Assembly: GCF_014645835.1 (NCBI RefSeq) | Contig: NZ_BMMM01000002.1 | Coordinates: 242,388-306,387 of the forward strand | Source of the DNA: Streptomyces albiflavescens | GTDB taxonomy: Bacteria; Actinomycetota; Actinomycetes; Streptomycetales; Streptomycetaceae | Reading direction: 5' to 3' | DNA length: 64,000 nucleotides | Shown: positions 40,831-48,627 of the stretch, piece by piece | Layout of the letters: the number at the start of each line of letters is the position of its first letter | How positions within the stretch are numbered: the stretch's first letter is position 1 | Position numbers and translations under genes: made by a program | Notes under the pieces: generated by a model | Told to the model about the DNA's origin: nothing | The model's input: only the letters and a program-made list of their open reading frames with translations | Database searches by the model: none

Positions 40831-42059
40831 ACGACCCCCTCCCGCGCTGCCGATGCCCGGGCTCCCAGCGCCTCGGCCCGCAGCCTCGCCGCTCTCCTCA
40901 GTGCCGCGACCGCCGGGTCGTCCGGATCCCCGGCCTCGCCGTGGGCCGCCGCCAGCACGTCCCCCACCGTCGTCAGCCCGCCCAGCTCCGCGCGCAGTGA
41001 GCGCCCCAGGGACGTCACCGCGCCGTCGGCGCGGGAGCGATCACGGCAGTGGAAGGCCAGTTCGCAGGCGGAGAGGCACTCGGGGGCGTAGGTCGCCGGG
41101 ACGGATTCGACGGCGGTCGTCAGGTCGGCGGCGGGCAGGTCGGGGGAGAAGCAGGTGCCCTCGGGGAGGGCGGCGGCGATGTCCTCGACGCGGGTGAGGC
41201 GGGCGAGCTGGCGGCGGGTGACCGCGCGCTGCTTGCGGATGTCGACGGCGGACGCGGTCGGCAGGTTGGAGAAGTCCTTGGGGCAGACCAGGAGGACCCG
41301 GTGGCGGACCTCGGGGACGGCGGCGCCGTCTTGGGCGCTGCGCCCCTCCGGCTCCGCGCCGAGGCGCGCGCCGACCTCCTCCAGGGCGAGGACGTACACC
41401 GCGGACTGGCGCGCGGCCGCGCCCACCTTCGCCGGGTCCGCCGAACCGTCCAGCATCGGGAAGGACTTGATCTCGACGACGGTCCAGCCGCCGTCGGGGT
41501 GCACGACCACGGCGTCCGGCTCCAGGAAAGCGGGGGAGCCCGCGACGTCGAGCGCGAGCATGGGGTGGTCGAGCAGCGTCCAGACGCCGGCCGCGGTGGC
41601 CTCGCGCAGCGCCAGCGCCGTACGGGCCGCGCGTCCCTCGGGGCCGACGGCGCTCAGGTCGGGGACCACACCGGCCGTGGGCGGCTCGGCGCCGGGGTCC
41701 AGCCTCTCGTGCACGAGCCGCAGCAGCTCCGCGCCGCCGTCGGCCTTGACCCGTGCCTCGAACGCGTTGCCCCGCATGAAGGCGAACTGCGACTGTCCGA
41801 AGGCGGACGGCGATCCCAGCGCGCTCGCCAGCTTCGCCTTGTCCACGCCCGCGCCGTCCAGGAGGGCGCGCCGTTCACACCCGGGGTTCGCGGCGAGCGC
41901 CGCGAGGGCGCGCGCGTCGAGCGCCTTGGGTGGTACCGCAGGGCCGCGCAGCTCAGCGAGCTGCTGCCGGAGTGCCGTCCCCCGCGTCCGTGGGAGAGGC
42001 ACCCGGCTCCGCCGCTCCTGGCCCGGTTCGGGACTCGCGTTGTCGGGGAATTCGCTCAC
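40821..42059 (-). CDS. RecB/Cas4-like PD-(D/E)XK nuclease with Cys cluster
   Basis: A 412-residue putative DNA exonuclease. The nuclease core is Pro181-Asp182 ('EPDAVVV') and Glu196-x-Lys198 ('VVEIKSF'), with an upstream 'RGNAFE' motif near 117, as in RecB-family enzymes. Cys61 together with Cys328, Cys332 and Cys338 (C-x3-C-x5-C) reproduces the iron-sulphur pattern of Cas4, AddB and Dna2. I chose GTG 42059, preceded by CAGACT 7 bases away as in a leaderless promoter. The gene begins inside the coding end of the PAP2 gene. It leads a three-gene operon with a helicase. Confidence 0.78.
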   Translation of the reverse strand: MSEFPDNASPEPGQERRSRVPLPRTRGTALRQQLAELRGPAVPPKALDARALAALAANPGCERRALLDGAGVDKAKLASALGSPSAFGQSQFAFMRGNAFEARVKADGGAELLRLVHERLDPGAEPPTAGVVPDLSAVGPEGRAARTALALREATAAGVWTLLDHPMLALDVAGSPAFLEPDAVVVHPDGGWTVVEIKSFPMLDGSADPAKVGAAARQSAVYVLALEEVGARLGAEPEGRSAQDGAAVPEVRHRVLLVCPKDFSNLPTASAVDIRKQRAVTRRQLARLTRVEDIAAALPEGTCFSPDLPAADLTTAVESVPATYAPECLSACELAFHCRDRSRADGAVTSLGRSLRAELGGLTTVGDVLAAAHGEAGDPDDPAVAALRRAARLRAEALGARASAAREGVVCR

Positions 42060-42957
42060 CCGTCGAAGTCTGGCACCCCGCACTGACAATTGAGGAACCT
42101 GCACCGCGCGGGGCATCCGAGACCCTCGGGATGCGGTCGCCCAGCAGTGTCCTGAGCCGGTCCGCGAGCCGCATCACGAACGGGGTGAGCAGCAGCCCGA
42201 CGCCCATCACACAGGCACCCGCGACGGCGTCGAGGAAGTAGTGGTTCGCCGTGCCCATCACGACGATCGTGGTGAGCAGCGGATACGCGACACCCGCGAC
42301 CTTGGCGGCAGGCGTGCGGCCGTACCGCCACAACATCACTCCGCACCACAGCGCCCAGCCCACGTGCAGGCTCGGCATCGCCGCGTACTGGTTCGTCATG
42401 CCGCCCAGACCCCGTGGCGCGCTCGCCTCGCCGGCCCACCAGCCGTACGAGCTGTACTGCGCCATCGTGTCGACGAAGCCGTGGCCGGGGGAGAGCAGCC
42501 GGGGCGGGCAGGTCGGCAGCAGCGTGAAGCCGATCAGGCCGATGAACGTGGACGTCATCAGCCAGGTGCGGGCCGCGCGGTAGCGCACGGTCCGGGAGCG
42601 GAAGAGCCAGATCAGGATGGCGGGCGTCACCAAGTAGTGCAGGGACGCGTACCAGAAGTCGGCGGGCACGCCCAGCCAGGCCTCGCGGGTGAACAGCCGG
42701 TTCAGCGGGTGCTCGGCGTTGAGGCGGAAGACCTTCTCGATGCGCAGGATCTCCAGGCCGTGGTGGACGGCGCTGGAGGTGTCGCCCCGGGCGAGCAGCC
42801 GGCCCGCCGAGTACGACGCGTAGACCAGCAGGATCAGCGGCAGCTCGGTCCACCAGCGGAGCCGGGCGTGCGGAGCCGCGGAGTTGCGCAGGTCCGTCCA
42901 CCGGCGAAGCCGGGCGCGAGGTGCCGCCTCGGCGCGCGGTGCATCGGTCTGCGGCAT
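41953..42957 (-). CDS. PAP2-family membrane phosphatase/phosphotransferase
   Basis: A 334-residue membrane protein with about six TM segments. The PAP2 signature is 'AMPSLHVGWALW' followed by 'NHYFLDAVAG'. The relatives are phosphatidic-acid phosphatase and inositolphosphotransferase-like proteins. I chose ATG 42957 because GGAGG lies 8 bases upstream. A TAAAAT hexamer at 43036-43041 (minus strand) fits a -10 box for a leader of about 70 bases. An Arg/Trp-rich 17-residue segment is doubled near the N-terminus. The last 36 codons overlap the next gene in another frame. Confidence 0.85.
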   Translation of the reverse strand: MPQTDAPRAEAAPRARLRRWTDLRNSAAPHARLRWWTELPLILLVYASYSAGRLLARGDTSSAVHHGLEILRIEKVFRLNAEHPLNRLFTREAWLGVPADFWYASLHYLVTPAILIWLFRSRTVRYRAARTWLMTSTFIGLIGFTLLPTCPPRLLSPGHGFVDTMAQYSSYGWWAGEASAPRGLGGMTNQYAAMPSLHVGWALWCGVMLWRYGRTPAAKVAGVAYPLLTTIVVMGTANHYFLDAVAGACVMGVGLLLTPFVMRLADRLRTLLGDRIPRVSDAPRGAGSSIVSAGCQTSTGERIPRQRESRTGPGAAEPGASPTDAGDGTPAAAR

Positions 42958-43196
42958 CCGATCGCCCTCCCCCATCTGCTTGCGGTGACCCGCCGCTCTG
43001 CTCAGTCTGCCGAGGACGATCCGTGGCCACATGCGATTTTACGGTGTAGTGATCGCCCTGAAGGGGGCGCCCCCGGTCCTCATAGACGCGGAGATCGCCC
43101 GGCGGGTTGCTCGATGTCCCGGTGAGCGATGATGGAGTGACCCACTTCGCATTCGCGCCCGTGGACCCGACTCCGGCTCCGGAAAGGCAACTCTTC

Positions 43197-43793
43197 ATGG
43201 AACCGCGCATCCTGCTGGCCCGGCACGGACAGACGGAATGGTCGCTGTCCGGCAAGCACACCGGCAGGACCGACGTCCCGCTCCTTGAGGAGGGCCGCCG
43301 CGGCGCCAAGCTGCTGGGGGAGCGGTTGCACCGGGCACCCTTCGACGGCCTCCCGGGTTTCGAGGTGCGCACCAGTCCGCTGGCACGCGCGCGTGAGACG
43401 TGCGAACTCGCCGGGTTCGGGGAGCGCGCGACCACCTGGGACACGCTCATGGAGTGGGACTACGGCGCGTACGAGGGCATGACCCCGGCCGAGATCCAGG
43501 GGGTACGGCCGGGCTGGTTCATCTGGCGCGACGGCGTCCCCGAGGGGGAGACCCTGGAGCAGGTCTCCGCGCGCGCGGACGAGGTCGTCGCCTGGGCCCG
43601 TGCCGCCGACCGTGACGTCCTGGTCTTCGCCCACGGGCACATCCTGCGCTCCATAGGGGCCCGCTGGCTCGGCCTTCCCCTCGACTTCGCGGCCCGCATC
43701 CGGCTCAATCCGACCTCGCTGTCGGTGCTGGGGTGGGCCTACGGGGAGCCCGCGATCGAGACGTGGAACGACTGCGGGCATTTGATGGGGTAG
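43197..43793 (+). CDS. Histidine phosphatase (phosphoglycerate-mutase) family protein
   Basis: A 198-residue phosphohydrolase with the catalytic '[10 protein letters not shown]' at residues 6-15 (His10), '[11 protein letters not shown]' near 60, 'EWDYGAYEG' (acid residue) and '[10 protein letters not shown]' with the second His. It is of general phosphatase type, and the substrate cannot be told. ATG 43197 has GGAAAGG upstream; the frame is open from 43107, but the family start is at '[10 protein letters not shown]'. It diverges from the PAP2 gene. Confidence 0.85.
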   Translation: MEPRILLARHGQTEWSLSGKHTGRTDVPLLEEGRRGAKLLGERLHRAPFDGLPGFEVRTSPLARARETCELAGFGERATTWDTLMEWDYGAYEGMTPAEIQGVRPGWFIWRDGVPEGETLEQVSARADEVVAWARAADRDVLVFAHGHILRSIGARWLGLPLDFAARIRLNPTSLSVLGWAYGEPAIETWNDCGHLMG

Positions 43794-43899
43794 CACCTCC
43801 GGTGCGGGACTTCGCTGTCACGGCACCGGCCTGGGTGGGTCCCCGGGCCGGACCCCCATCGTCCCTGGCGGCACGCATCCCCACAGCTGCCCACGGCGC

Positions 43900-45456
43900 T
43901 CACGCCGTGCGCGGCATGCTCGCGTGGCGTTCCAGGAAGGTCGAGACGCCCGACGCCCTGCGGTGGGGGAGCAGGACGCGGGCCGTTCCCGCCAGCATGG
44001 TCTGGATCCGGGAGGACTGGACCTCGCCCAGGAGGTCCAGGACGCGCAGGCCGGCGAGGGCGGCCTCGTCGGGGCGGCCGCCGCGGGCCAGGTCGTCGGC
44101 GAGTTCGGCGGTGTAGAGGGCGATGTTGCGGGTGAAGTGCGGGTCCTGGAGTTCGGCGGCGCGGCGCGCGTGGCGGGCCGCGCGGGGCCAGTCGCCCAGC
44201 ATCGACCAGCACTGCGCCTCCAGGCCCTCCAGCTCGGCCTCACCGTAGAAGGTCATCCACTCGGGATCCGTCTGCGAAGGGCCCCGTTCGTAGAGTGCCT
44301 GCGCTCGCGCCAGTGCCTGTTCGCACCCAGCGCGGTCGGCGAGCCCCGCCCAGCCGCCCGCCTCGCGCAGCGCGAGCAGGGAGAGCAGACGCGGGGAGCC
44401 GAGGGGGCGCGCGGCGCGCTGTGCCGCCTGCGCCGCGCGCACGGCCTCGCGCGGGCGTCCCGCGTCGCGCGCCAGGAACGCCGTATTGCAGAAGGCGTGC
44501 GCCTCCAGGCCCGGGTCGCCCGACATCCGGGCGGTCGCGAGGGCCTCCGCGTAGTGCGAGCGAGCGTCGTCGAAGCGCCCGGAGTCGTGCGCCAACCAAC
44601 CTACCGAGATGGCCAGTTCGCCCGCCCCGGCGTACAGCCGGTCGGCGGTCGACTGCCGGGTGGTGCCCGCGTCGAGCAGCGCGTAGGCCGTCCGCAGCGG
44701 TGCCGCCGCGCGCCGGTAGAGGCCGTCGGCCCCGTGCCGGTCGTCGAGCAGCCGGATCTTGCGTACGGCCTCTTCGAGGGCGCCCGCCTCGGACGTGCCC
44801 GCCCGGTGGACGCGCCGTTCCGCGGCCGCGGCGGTCGAACTCAAGGCGACCGCGAAGGGCCCCAGTGAGGCCGCCATGGTGGCGGTGCCTCCGGTCATGA
44901 ATGCGCGACGTTGCACGTCGCTCTCCTCGTGGTTCTGATCGTGGTCCTCGTACGGGTCGTACGTGTCGTACGGGTCATGCGGGTCGTACGGGATCTGGGT
45001 GTGGTGCGGGTCGTGCGGGAAGTGGATGTGGTGCAGGTCGTGCGGGATCTGGAGGTGCTGCGGGTCCGGCGTCTCATACGTCGCGTACGCCCCCTCCGTC
45101 TCATGCGAGGCGTGCGAGAGGCTCGTGGAGTGCGGAGGGGGCGCCTCGTCCATGTCGCGCGCCCCGCGCCCGCGTACCGACGAGCGGGGCGCGAAACCCA
45201 GGTCGGTCAACGTGCGGCCGGGGAACATGTGCAGGAACACCCGCTCGTACGCGTAGTTGGGACAGCGGATCTCGCCCGCCTCGACGCGCCCGATGTAGCG
45301 CGCGTCGCAGCTGACCCGCTCGCCGATCTCGCGCGCGGCCCGCCGCACCGCCGCGGCGAACTCGCCCGGCGAGCGCTGTCCGCGCAGCCGCCGGAAGGCG
45401 AGATTCGGCCGCGGTGGCCGGGGGGACTGGGACGAGGTCACCGTTGACGACGCCAT
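43900..45456 (-). CDS. XRE-type regulator with TPR domain (NsdA-like)
   Basis: A 518-residue cytoplasmic protein. The N-terminal HTH-like part ('LRGQRSPGEFAAAVRRAARE', 'YIGRVEAGEIRCPNYAYERV') is followed by a His/Asp/Pro/Tyr-rich linker at about 115-180. A twin-Arg-like 'RRAFMTGG' segment comes next, then a long TPR-type helical repeat region to the end. The layout matches NsdA-type negative regulators of Streptomyces development and antibiotic production. That is family-level inference. ATG 45456 is preferred, with GAGAGGG upstream. It is transcribed alone. Confidence 0.78.
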   Translation of the reverse strand: MASSTVTSSQSPRPPRPNLAFRRLRGQRSPGEFAAAVRRAAREIGERVSCDARYIGRVEAGEIRCPNYAYERVFLHMFPGRTLTDLGFAPRSSVRGRGARDMDEAPPPHSTSLSHASHETEGAYATYETPDPQHLQIPHDLHHIHFPHDPHHTQIPYDPHDPYDTYDPYEDHDQNHEESDVQRRAFMTGGTATMAASLGPFAVALSSTAAAAERRVHRAGTSEAGALEEAVRKIRLLDDRHGADGLYRRAAAPLRTAYALLDAGTTRQSTADRLYAGAGELAISVGWLAHDSGRFDDARSHYAEALATARMSGDPGLEAHAFCNTAFLARDAGRPREAVRAAQAAQRAARPLGSPRLLSLLALREAGGWAGLADRAGCEQALARAQALYERGPSQTDPEWMTFYGEAELEGLEAQCWSMLGDWPRAARHARRAAELQDPHFTRNIALYTAELADDLARGGRPDEAALAGLRVLDLLGEVQSSRIQTMLAGTARVLLPHRRASGVSTFLERHASMPRTA

Positions 45457-45754
45457 GGCCGGGCCCTCTCTTGCGAACCGTCGAACCATGCCGGATCCAA
45501 CGCGAGTTACCCGGGTTGTGCCCTGTGGGTGCCCTGCTTCCGGCGGGGCAAGAACGTACCTGCTGTGACGACGCCGCCACGTTGGGTTTGGCTACAAACC
45601 GGATATCTCATCCACGATCTGCCATGAACTGCCATCCTTTGCGGCGGTGTTCCGCCGTAGCCGTTGACGTCCTGGCGCGTTGAACTCTGCGGACCGGGAG
45701 CCGCCCGAACTCCCGACCCACTCGTCATGAGGAGGGGTTCCGTTGGAGGCCGGG

Positions 45755-46192
45755 ATGGAGACCAGGCAGAGCACCGAGTTCCGTACGTCGCTGTCGACCG
45801 CGCAGCACAGGCCGTCCCCGGAGTGCAGCGCCCCACCACAGCCGGTCGCCGAATGCGACCTGGTGACCGTTCCCACGCGACAGGGCCTGGAGGCGGTCGA
45901 CATCCTCCGCCGCGGCTCCTGCGACGCCGTCGGACCCGTGCTCCACGACGACGGCTGCGACACCCTCGGCTTCCTCGTGCCGCCGGGCACAGCCGACGCC
46001 TGGGACGTGCCGGGCAGTACCTGTACGCAGACCAACGGCCGCGGCAACAGCCTGGCGCCGGAACCTCCGGTCGAGGGCTCGGACTGGCTGCTGCCGCCCG
46101 ACGAGGCGGACCTCGCGACCGACCCGGCCGTACTCCGGGCCGCGCTGGGGGAGGCGGCCCGGCTCATCGAGGCGGCGGACAACTGCCAGTGA
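45755..46192 (+). CDS. Conserved Streptomyces hypothetical protein
   Basis: A 145-residue soluble protein with four Cys. The core 'PQPVAECDLVTVPTRQGLEA', 'DILRRGSCDAVGPVLHDDGC' and 'GFLVPPGTADAWDVPG' looks conserved in kind with a group of Streptomyces proteins that I remember without function, related in theme to prim-pol-associated proteins. ATG 45755 has GGAGG 5 bases upstream; TTG 45743 is rejected. It diverges from the TPR regulator, with 298 bases between them that hold both promoters and no other gene. Confidence 0.65.
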   Translation: METRQSTEFRTSLSTAQHRPSPECSAPPQPVAECDLVTVPTRQGLEAVDILRRGSCDAVGPVLHDDGCDTLGFLVPPGTADAWDVPGSTCTQTNGRGNSLAPEPPVEGSDWLLPPDEADLATDPAVLRAALGEAARLIEAADNCQ

Positions 46193-46245
46193 CCCCGCGG
46201 GACCGCCGTTGAGTCGACCCGCCCGTACGCCCCGATAATGGCGGG

Positions 46246-47151
46246 ATGGCAAGGGCGAGGAACAAGCGGTCGGACGACGGGCGCGAGGCGGGGCGCAGCG
46301 CGCGGCGCGGGCAGGCGTCCGCCGAAGCCGTCGTCGAGCCGGTCGACGGCGGGCTCGCCCAGCTGATTCCCGACCGGGACCGGGCGCGCGCCTGGACTCT
46401 GCTGATCGACGGCGCCCCGCAGTCGCACGTCGACCTCGACGACCCCGCCTACCTGAGCTTCGAGTACCAGCGCCGCCTCGGCCATGTCATCGACCTCGTC
46501 GCCCCGCCCGGCAAGCCCGTGCACGCGGTGCACCTCGGCGGCGGCGCCTTCACCCTCGCCCGCTACACCGCGGCGACCCGCCCCCGGTCCACCCAGCAGG
46601 TCGTCGAACGCGACGCGGCCCTCGTCCAACTGGTCCGCCGCGAGCTGCCGTTGGACCCGAACGCACGCATCCGGGTGCGCTCCCTGGACGCCCGCGAAGG
46701 GCTCGCCAAGGTGCCCGACGGCTGGGCGGACCTGGTGATCGCGGATGTGTTCAGCGGGGCGCGGACGCCGGCGCATCTGACGTCCGTCGAGTTCGTCGCG
46801 GAGGTCCGCAGAGTGGTGAAGGCCGGTGGCGTCTACGCCGCGAACCTCGCCGACGGGCCCCCGCTCGCCTACCTTCGCGGCCAGATCGCCACGGTGGCGG
46901 CCACCTTCCCCGAACTCGCCCTGGTCGCCGACCCGACGGTGCTGCGCGGCAAACGCTTCGGAAACGCGGTCCTCGTGGCCTCCGACCACCCGCTGCCGAT
47001 CGCCGAACTCACTCGTCGCGCGGCCTCGGACCCGCACCCCGGACGGGTCGAACACGGCAAGCAGCTCACCGACTTCACCGGAGGCGCGACCCCGGTCACG
47101 GACGGTGCGGCGGTGGCGTCACCGGCACCGCCCCCGTCGGTCTTCCGCTGA
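46246..47151 (+). CDS. Spermidine-synthase-like methyltransferase-fold protein
   Basis: A 301-residue protein with a polyamine-synthase/SAM fold: 'HAVHLGGGAFTLARYTAA' (motif I), 'VVERDAALVQLVRREL' (acidic motif II), 'VRSLDAREGLAKV' and 'ADLVIADVFSGARTPAHL'. Actinobacterial relatives are annotated as spermidine synthase, but the aminopropyltransferase-specific residues are not evident, so the true reaction is open. The basic N-terminus (1-30) is extra. Tandem repeats of CTGACCGGC type begin at its stop. Confidence 0.75.
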   Translation: MARARNKRSDDGREAGRSARRGQASAEAVVEPVDGGLAQLIPDRDRARAWTLLIDGAPQSHVDLDDPAYLSFEYQRRLGHVIDLVAPPGKPVHAVHLGGGAFTLARYTAATRPRSTQQVVERDAALVQLVRRELPLDPNARIRVRSLDAREGLAKVPDGWADLVIADVFSGARTPAHLTSVEFVAEVRRVVKAGGVYAANLADGPPLAYLRGQIATVAATFPELALVADPTVLRGKRFGNAVLVASDHPLPIAELTRRAASDPHPGRVEHGKQLTDFTGGATPVTDGAAVASPAPPPSVFR

Positions 47152-47223
47152 CCGGCGGGCCGGGGTGGTCGGTCGTCCACTGACCGGCAGGCCGGGGCGG
47201 TCGTCCACTGACCGGCAGGCCGG
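47146..47223. repeat. Three CTGACCGGCAGGCCGG repeats between convergent genes
   Basis: Copies begin at 47148, 47180 and 47208 (periods 32 and 28). The first contains the TGA of the spermidine-synthase-like gene, and the array ends 2 bases before the stop of the opposing gene. It fills the whole intergenic space. Confidence 0.75.
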
Positions 47224-47224
47224 A

Positions 47225-47740
47225 TCAATACGTCCCGATCTCCACGTGCGGCGGCCCGTCGTGCCAGGTGCAGAACACCGACACCCGGTCCGCGCCCGAG
47301 GCGAACTCCACGCGGATCCAGGTCTCCGTCTTCCACACCTGCATCGACCAACCGGCGCCCGGTGTCGCGGACACCAGCGTCGCGGACGTCTTTCCGAGGT
47401 CGAAGACCGCCCGGCCGCCGTCGGTGTCGTAGCTCTTGATCTGTCCGGACGAGGCCGGGGAGGGGGAGACGCTCGAGGGCGTCGACGAGGAGGGCGTCGG
47501 GCTCGGCTTCCGGCTCGCGGGCGGCTTGCTCGACGGGCTCTTCGAGGGCTCGGCCCGCCGTGTGGAGGAGGCGAGCGGCTTGGACTCCTGCGTCGTCGCG
47601 TCGCCCGCCGTGATGGGCAGGGCGCGCGGCGGGTCGTACGCCGTCCCCGTCATCACCGTGTGGACACCCCACCACGACAGCGTGACCGCCGCGCCCGTGG
47701 CGAGCGACCAAGCGAGTACGTGAATGAGTCCTCTGCGCAT
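47225..47740 (-). CDS. Single-pass membrane protein, Ser/Pro-rich
   Basis: A 171-residue protein with one TM or signal-anchor (about 6-28), a Lys/Ser/Pro linker (about 52-100) and a C-terminal beta-rich domain of about 70 residues ('AGWSMQVWKTETWIRVEF', 'VFCTWHDGPPHVEIGTY') that should lie outside the cell. CAGTAT 7 bases before ATG 47740 suggests a leaderless start. It diverges from the OmpR-type regulator, so it may be a target of, or an accessory to, that system. The function is unknown. Confidence 0.7.
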   Translation of the reverse strand: MRRGLIHVLAWSLATGAAVTLSWWGVHTVMTGTAYDPPRALPITAGDATTQESKPLASSTRRAEPSKSPSSKPPASRKPSPTPSSSTPSSVSPSPASSGQIKSYDTDGGRAVFDLGKTSATLVSATPGAGWSMQVWKTETWIRVEFASGADRVSVFCTWHDGPPHVEIGTY

Positions 47741-47843
47741 CGCGGCCATACTGCACCACGAGCCCCACGGGTGTCTCTTGGGTGCGTCACAGTCCTGGTT
47801 GTCCACATCCTGGTGATCCGAGTTGTCCACGGGGCCCCGAGCG

Positions 47844-47883
47844 TCCCCCACTCCCGGCTTCGCTTGAGCGGGAGGTACCCCCA
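47844..47883. repeat. Dispersed Streptomyces palindrome in the regulator promoter
   Basis: TCCCCCACTCCCGGCTTCGC continues as TTGAGCGGGAGGTACCCCCA, an imperfect palindrome with a CTTCGCTTGAG centre. I know this sequence type as a frequently dispersed short element in Streptomyces. It lies between the two divergent promoters and contains an ATG (47883) that I do not accept as the start. Confidence 0.65.
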
Positions 47884-47909
47884 TGCCCCTATGGCGTACG
47901 GTGCCGCCC

Positions 47910-48599
47910 ATGGCAAGTGTGCTCGTGGTCGAGGACGACCAGTTCGTACGCTCGGCCCTCATCCGGCATCTGACCGATGCCGCGCACACCGTGCGCAGTG
48001 TCGGCACCGCTCTCGAGGCGCTGCGCGAGGTCGCCCATTTCCGTTTCGACGTCGTCATCCTCGACCTCGGTCTGCCCGATCTGGACGGGTCCGAGGCGCT
48101 GAAGATGCTGCGTGGAATCACCGATGTCCCCGTGATCATCGCCACCGCCCGGGACGACGAGACGGAGATCGTCCGCCTGCTGAACGACGGCGCGGACGAC
48201 TACCTGACCAAGCCGTTCTCGGTCGAGCACCTGTCGGCGCGGATGGCGGCGGTGCTGCGCCGCTCGCGGACGAGTGCCGGGGACGCGCCGCCGTCGACGG
48301 TCATCCGGGTCGGCGGGCTCGCCATCGACCCGCTGCGGCGCCAGGCCGAGTTGGACGGCGTACGGCTGGACCTGACGCGGCGCGAGTTCGACCTGCTCGC
48401 CTTCCTGGCCGGGCGGCCCGGCGTCGTCGTACCGCGCAAGGAGCTGCTCGCCGAGGTGTGGCAGCAGGCGTACGGCGACGATCAGACCATCGACGTCCAT
48501 CTGTCGTGGCTACGGCGGAAATTGGGCGAAACGGCGGCGCGGCCGCGCTATCTGCACACCCTGCGGGGGGTCGGCGTAAAGCTGGAGCCGCCGCTATGA
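47910..48599 (+). CDS. OmpR-family response regulator
   Basis: A 229-residue regulator. The receiver domain has 'VLVVEDDQFVRSAL', Asp52 in 'VILDLGLPDLDG' and 'DYLTKPFS' (Lys near 102). The winged helix has 'LDLTRREFDLLAFLAGRPG' and 'DDQTIDVHLSWLRRKLGE'. ATG 47910 is preceded by TACGGT 7 bases upstream, as in leaderless transcripts; ATG 47883 is rejected. The stop overlaps an ATG, and the kinase gene follows. The direct repeats before the chitinase gene are a possible target. Confidence 0.87.
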   Translation: MASVLVVEDDQFVRSALIRHLTDAAHTVRSVGTALEALREVAHFRFDVVILDLGLPDLDGSEALKMLRGITDVPVIIATARDDETEIVRLLNDGADDYLTKPFSVEHLSARMAAVLRRSRTSAGDAPPSTVIRVGGLAIDPLRRQAELDGVRLDLTRREFDLLAFLAGRPGVVVPRKELLAEVWQQAYGDDQTIDVHLSWLRRKLGETAARPRYLHTLRGVGVKLEPPL

Positions 48600-48627
48600 G
48601 GTGGGCGCCGGGCGAGGGGTGGGCGTC

